This document shows, piece after piece, positions 4,931 through 5,628 of a DNA stretch of 5,628 nucleotides (positions are counted from its first letter, which is position 1; each line of letters starts with the position of its first letter). Position numbers and translations under genes: made by a program. Under the pieces are notes generated by a model. That model saw only the letters and a program-made list of their open reading frames with translations, searched no databases and was not told the DNA's origin. The stretch is from an uncultured Ruminococcus sp. (GTDB taxonomy: Bacteria; Bacillota; Clostridia; Oscillospirales; Acutalibacteraceae): NCBI GenBank assembly GCA_902762335.1, contig CACWNZ010000115.1, forward strand, positions 1 through 5,628, given 5' to 3'.

Positions 4931-5497
4931 TTGCGAGAATGCTTGGGTCATCATGGATATGGGCGCGAAATCGCCTGCGGCAAGCAGATCGGCTATCGCC
5001 GCATCGTCCGCCTAGACGCGCCTGTTACGGCAAAGGTAGTGCGCATCGAGATTGAAAGCGACGGAAAAGCCTCGCTCCACCTCTCGCTGCGAAAGATTCC
5101 GCCGCAGGATGGCTCGGCGGCGAGCGGCAATGGTCAATCCACGCCAAAGACGCTGCAGCACGAAATCGCCATGGCGTCTGGCGGCGATTTCCTCGCGGAC
5201 TTCGGGAAGGTCGTGGCGCTTGATGGTTTTGCGTTCACGCCCGGCGAAGGTTCGCGCGCGCTTCCAAAGGGCTATGTCGCGTATGTCTCGGACGACGCGA
5301 AAGCGTGGCGTGTTGTCTCGAGAGGCGAATTCGGCAACATCCTCGCCAACCCCGTCAGGCAGGACGTGCGTTTTGACAAGCCTGTCTCGGCGCGCTACGT
5401 CAAACTCGACGCCGTCCCCTTCCCGGATGTCGCCCCGGATTGGACGGCGAACGGGGGGAGTTTCGAGTTTTTCGGTTCTGGCGAGAACGAACTTTAA
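4931..5497 (+). CDS. Alpha-L-fucosidase (GH29-type) C-terminal fragment, 5' part missing
   Basis: The reading frame to TAA at 5495-5497 carries only the end of a GH29-like alpha-L-fucosidase. From GREIACGKQIGYRRIVRLDAPVTAK (from base 4961), it matches the beta-sandwich tail following the catalytic barrel. A discoidin/F5-8-type carbohydrate-binding region follows at residues 66-182 counted from 4931, with DFLADFGKVVALDGFAFTP, GYVAYVSDDAKAWRVVSRGEF, QDVRFDKPVSARYVKLDAV and GGSFEFFG. The catalytic domain, signal peptide and true start are absent. The TTG at 4931 is only the first usable start codon; residues 1-10 look unrelated. All eight isoleucine codons from 4961 are ATC or ATT, unlike the ATA-using genes to the left. 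An intact enzyme would release fucose from glycans in the periplasm or outside the cell. The family call rests on the tail only, so another exo-glycosidase with the same tail is possible. Confidence 0.7.
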   Translation: MRECLGHHGYGREIACGKQIGYRRIVRLDAPVTAKVVRIEIESDGKASLHLSLRKIPPQDGSAASGNGQSTPKTLQHEIAMASGGDFLADFGKVVALDGFAFTPGEGSRALPKGYVAYVSDDAKAWRVVSRGEFGNILANPVRQDVRFDKPVSARYVKLDAVPFPDVAPDWTANGGSFEFFGSGENEL

Positions 5498-5519
5498 ACT
5501 TAAGCGAAGGAAAATGAAA

Positions 5520-5628
5520 ATGAAAAGACCGACGGCAATACTCGGCGCCTTCGCGTTTGCGGCAGTTGCATTGGCGGGTGAAATCACCGTAACCGGCAAT
5601 GGCAGGATAAGCCTCCAGCCGGACAAAA
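5520..5628 (+). CDS. Secreted SIMPL-domain (DUF541, YggE-like) protein, N-terminal part (runs off window)
   Basis: Only 36 codons are visible. A signal peptide (MKRPTAILGAFAFAAVALAG, basic start then a hydrophobic run) is followed by EITVTGNGRISLQPDK. The latter matches the usual opening of SIMPL/DUF541 domains (VTGxGxxxxxPD), found in periplasmic proteins of uncertain role linked to oxidative stress in E. coli YggE. An ATG at 5514 is also possible, but AAGGA (5507-5511) is better spaced, at 8 bases, for the ATG at 5520. It begins 22 bases after the fucosidase stop on the same strand, so the two probably share a transcript. The domain call rests on about 16 residues. Confidence 0.6.
   Translation, partial: MKRPTAILGAFAFAAVALAGEITVTGNGRISLQPDK

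Noticed and set aside
5012..5626. A 204-codon open frame on the minus strand
   Set aside because: It is antisense to the fucosidase tail and the SIMPL gene, both of which show family features in the plus frame. Long antisense frames are expected in GC-biased coding DNA.
1..5628. tRNA or rRNA genes, riboswitches or a complete mobile element with transposase
   Set aside because: No cloverleaf with a T-loop motif, no rRNA-like sequence, no riboswitch I could recognise upstream of folC or the decarboxylase, and no integrase or transposase frame.

Overview
The window looks like two pieces of DNA of different origin joined near position 4900-4975. Positions 1 to about 4900 read as a chromosomal stretch of a low-to-medium GC Clostridia-type bacterium, most like the Ruminococcus/Oscillospiraceae group. 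This is inferred from the protein families, free use of ATA isoleucine codons and GTG/TTG starts; no search was run. From about 4961 to the end, codon use changes to GCG/CGC/GTC/ATC-rich. The proteins there (the tail of an alpha-L-fucosidase and a secreted SIMPL-type protein) suggest a carbohydrate-degrading Gram-negative gut or rumen bacterium, possibly Verrucomicrobiota/Kiritimatiellota-like. That assignment is tentative.

Layout: every gene left of the junction is on the minus strand, so it reads from right to left. folC (dihydrofolate/folylpolyglutamate synthase, 4581-3274) comes first, then a small YbjN-like protein (3186-2764), then a PdaA-type peptidoglycan deacetylase (2717-1896). A hairpin with a T-tract lies between the last two and overlaps the pdaA start. 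A gene-free stretch of about 400 bases (1492-1895) holds one copy of a dispersed repeat, GC-rich hairpins and a near-consensus promoter. That promoter drives a multi-membrane GT-C-type glycosyltransferase (1491-220), which is followed after 4 bases by the start of an Orn/Lys/Arg decarboxylase cut off by the window edge (215-1). Right of folC, 4582-4900 holds no convincing gene but a second repeat copy, a partial third copy and more hairpins. The plus-strand fucosidase tail (to 5497) and the start of a SIMPL-domain protein (from 5520) complete the window.

The genes do not form one obvious pathway: folate metabolism, a chaperone-like protein, cell-wall modification, a membrane glycosyltransferase and amino-acid decarboxylation are ordinary housekeeping neighbours. 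The unusual material is noncoding. A roughly 105-140 bp repeat family has inverted ends (GGTGCCGATTCGCG against CGCGAAATCGGCACC), an internal inverted repeat and satellite hairpins with AGC/GCT triloops. The foreign fucosidase sequence becomes recognisable exactly where it shares 11 bases with the repeat end. This may be a repeat-linked rearrangement or transfer, or simply a metagenome assembly chimera; the sequence alone cannot decide.
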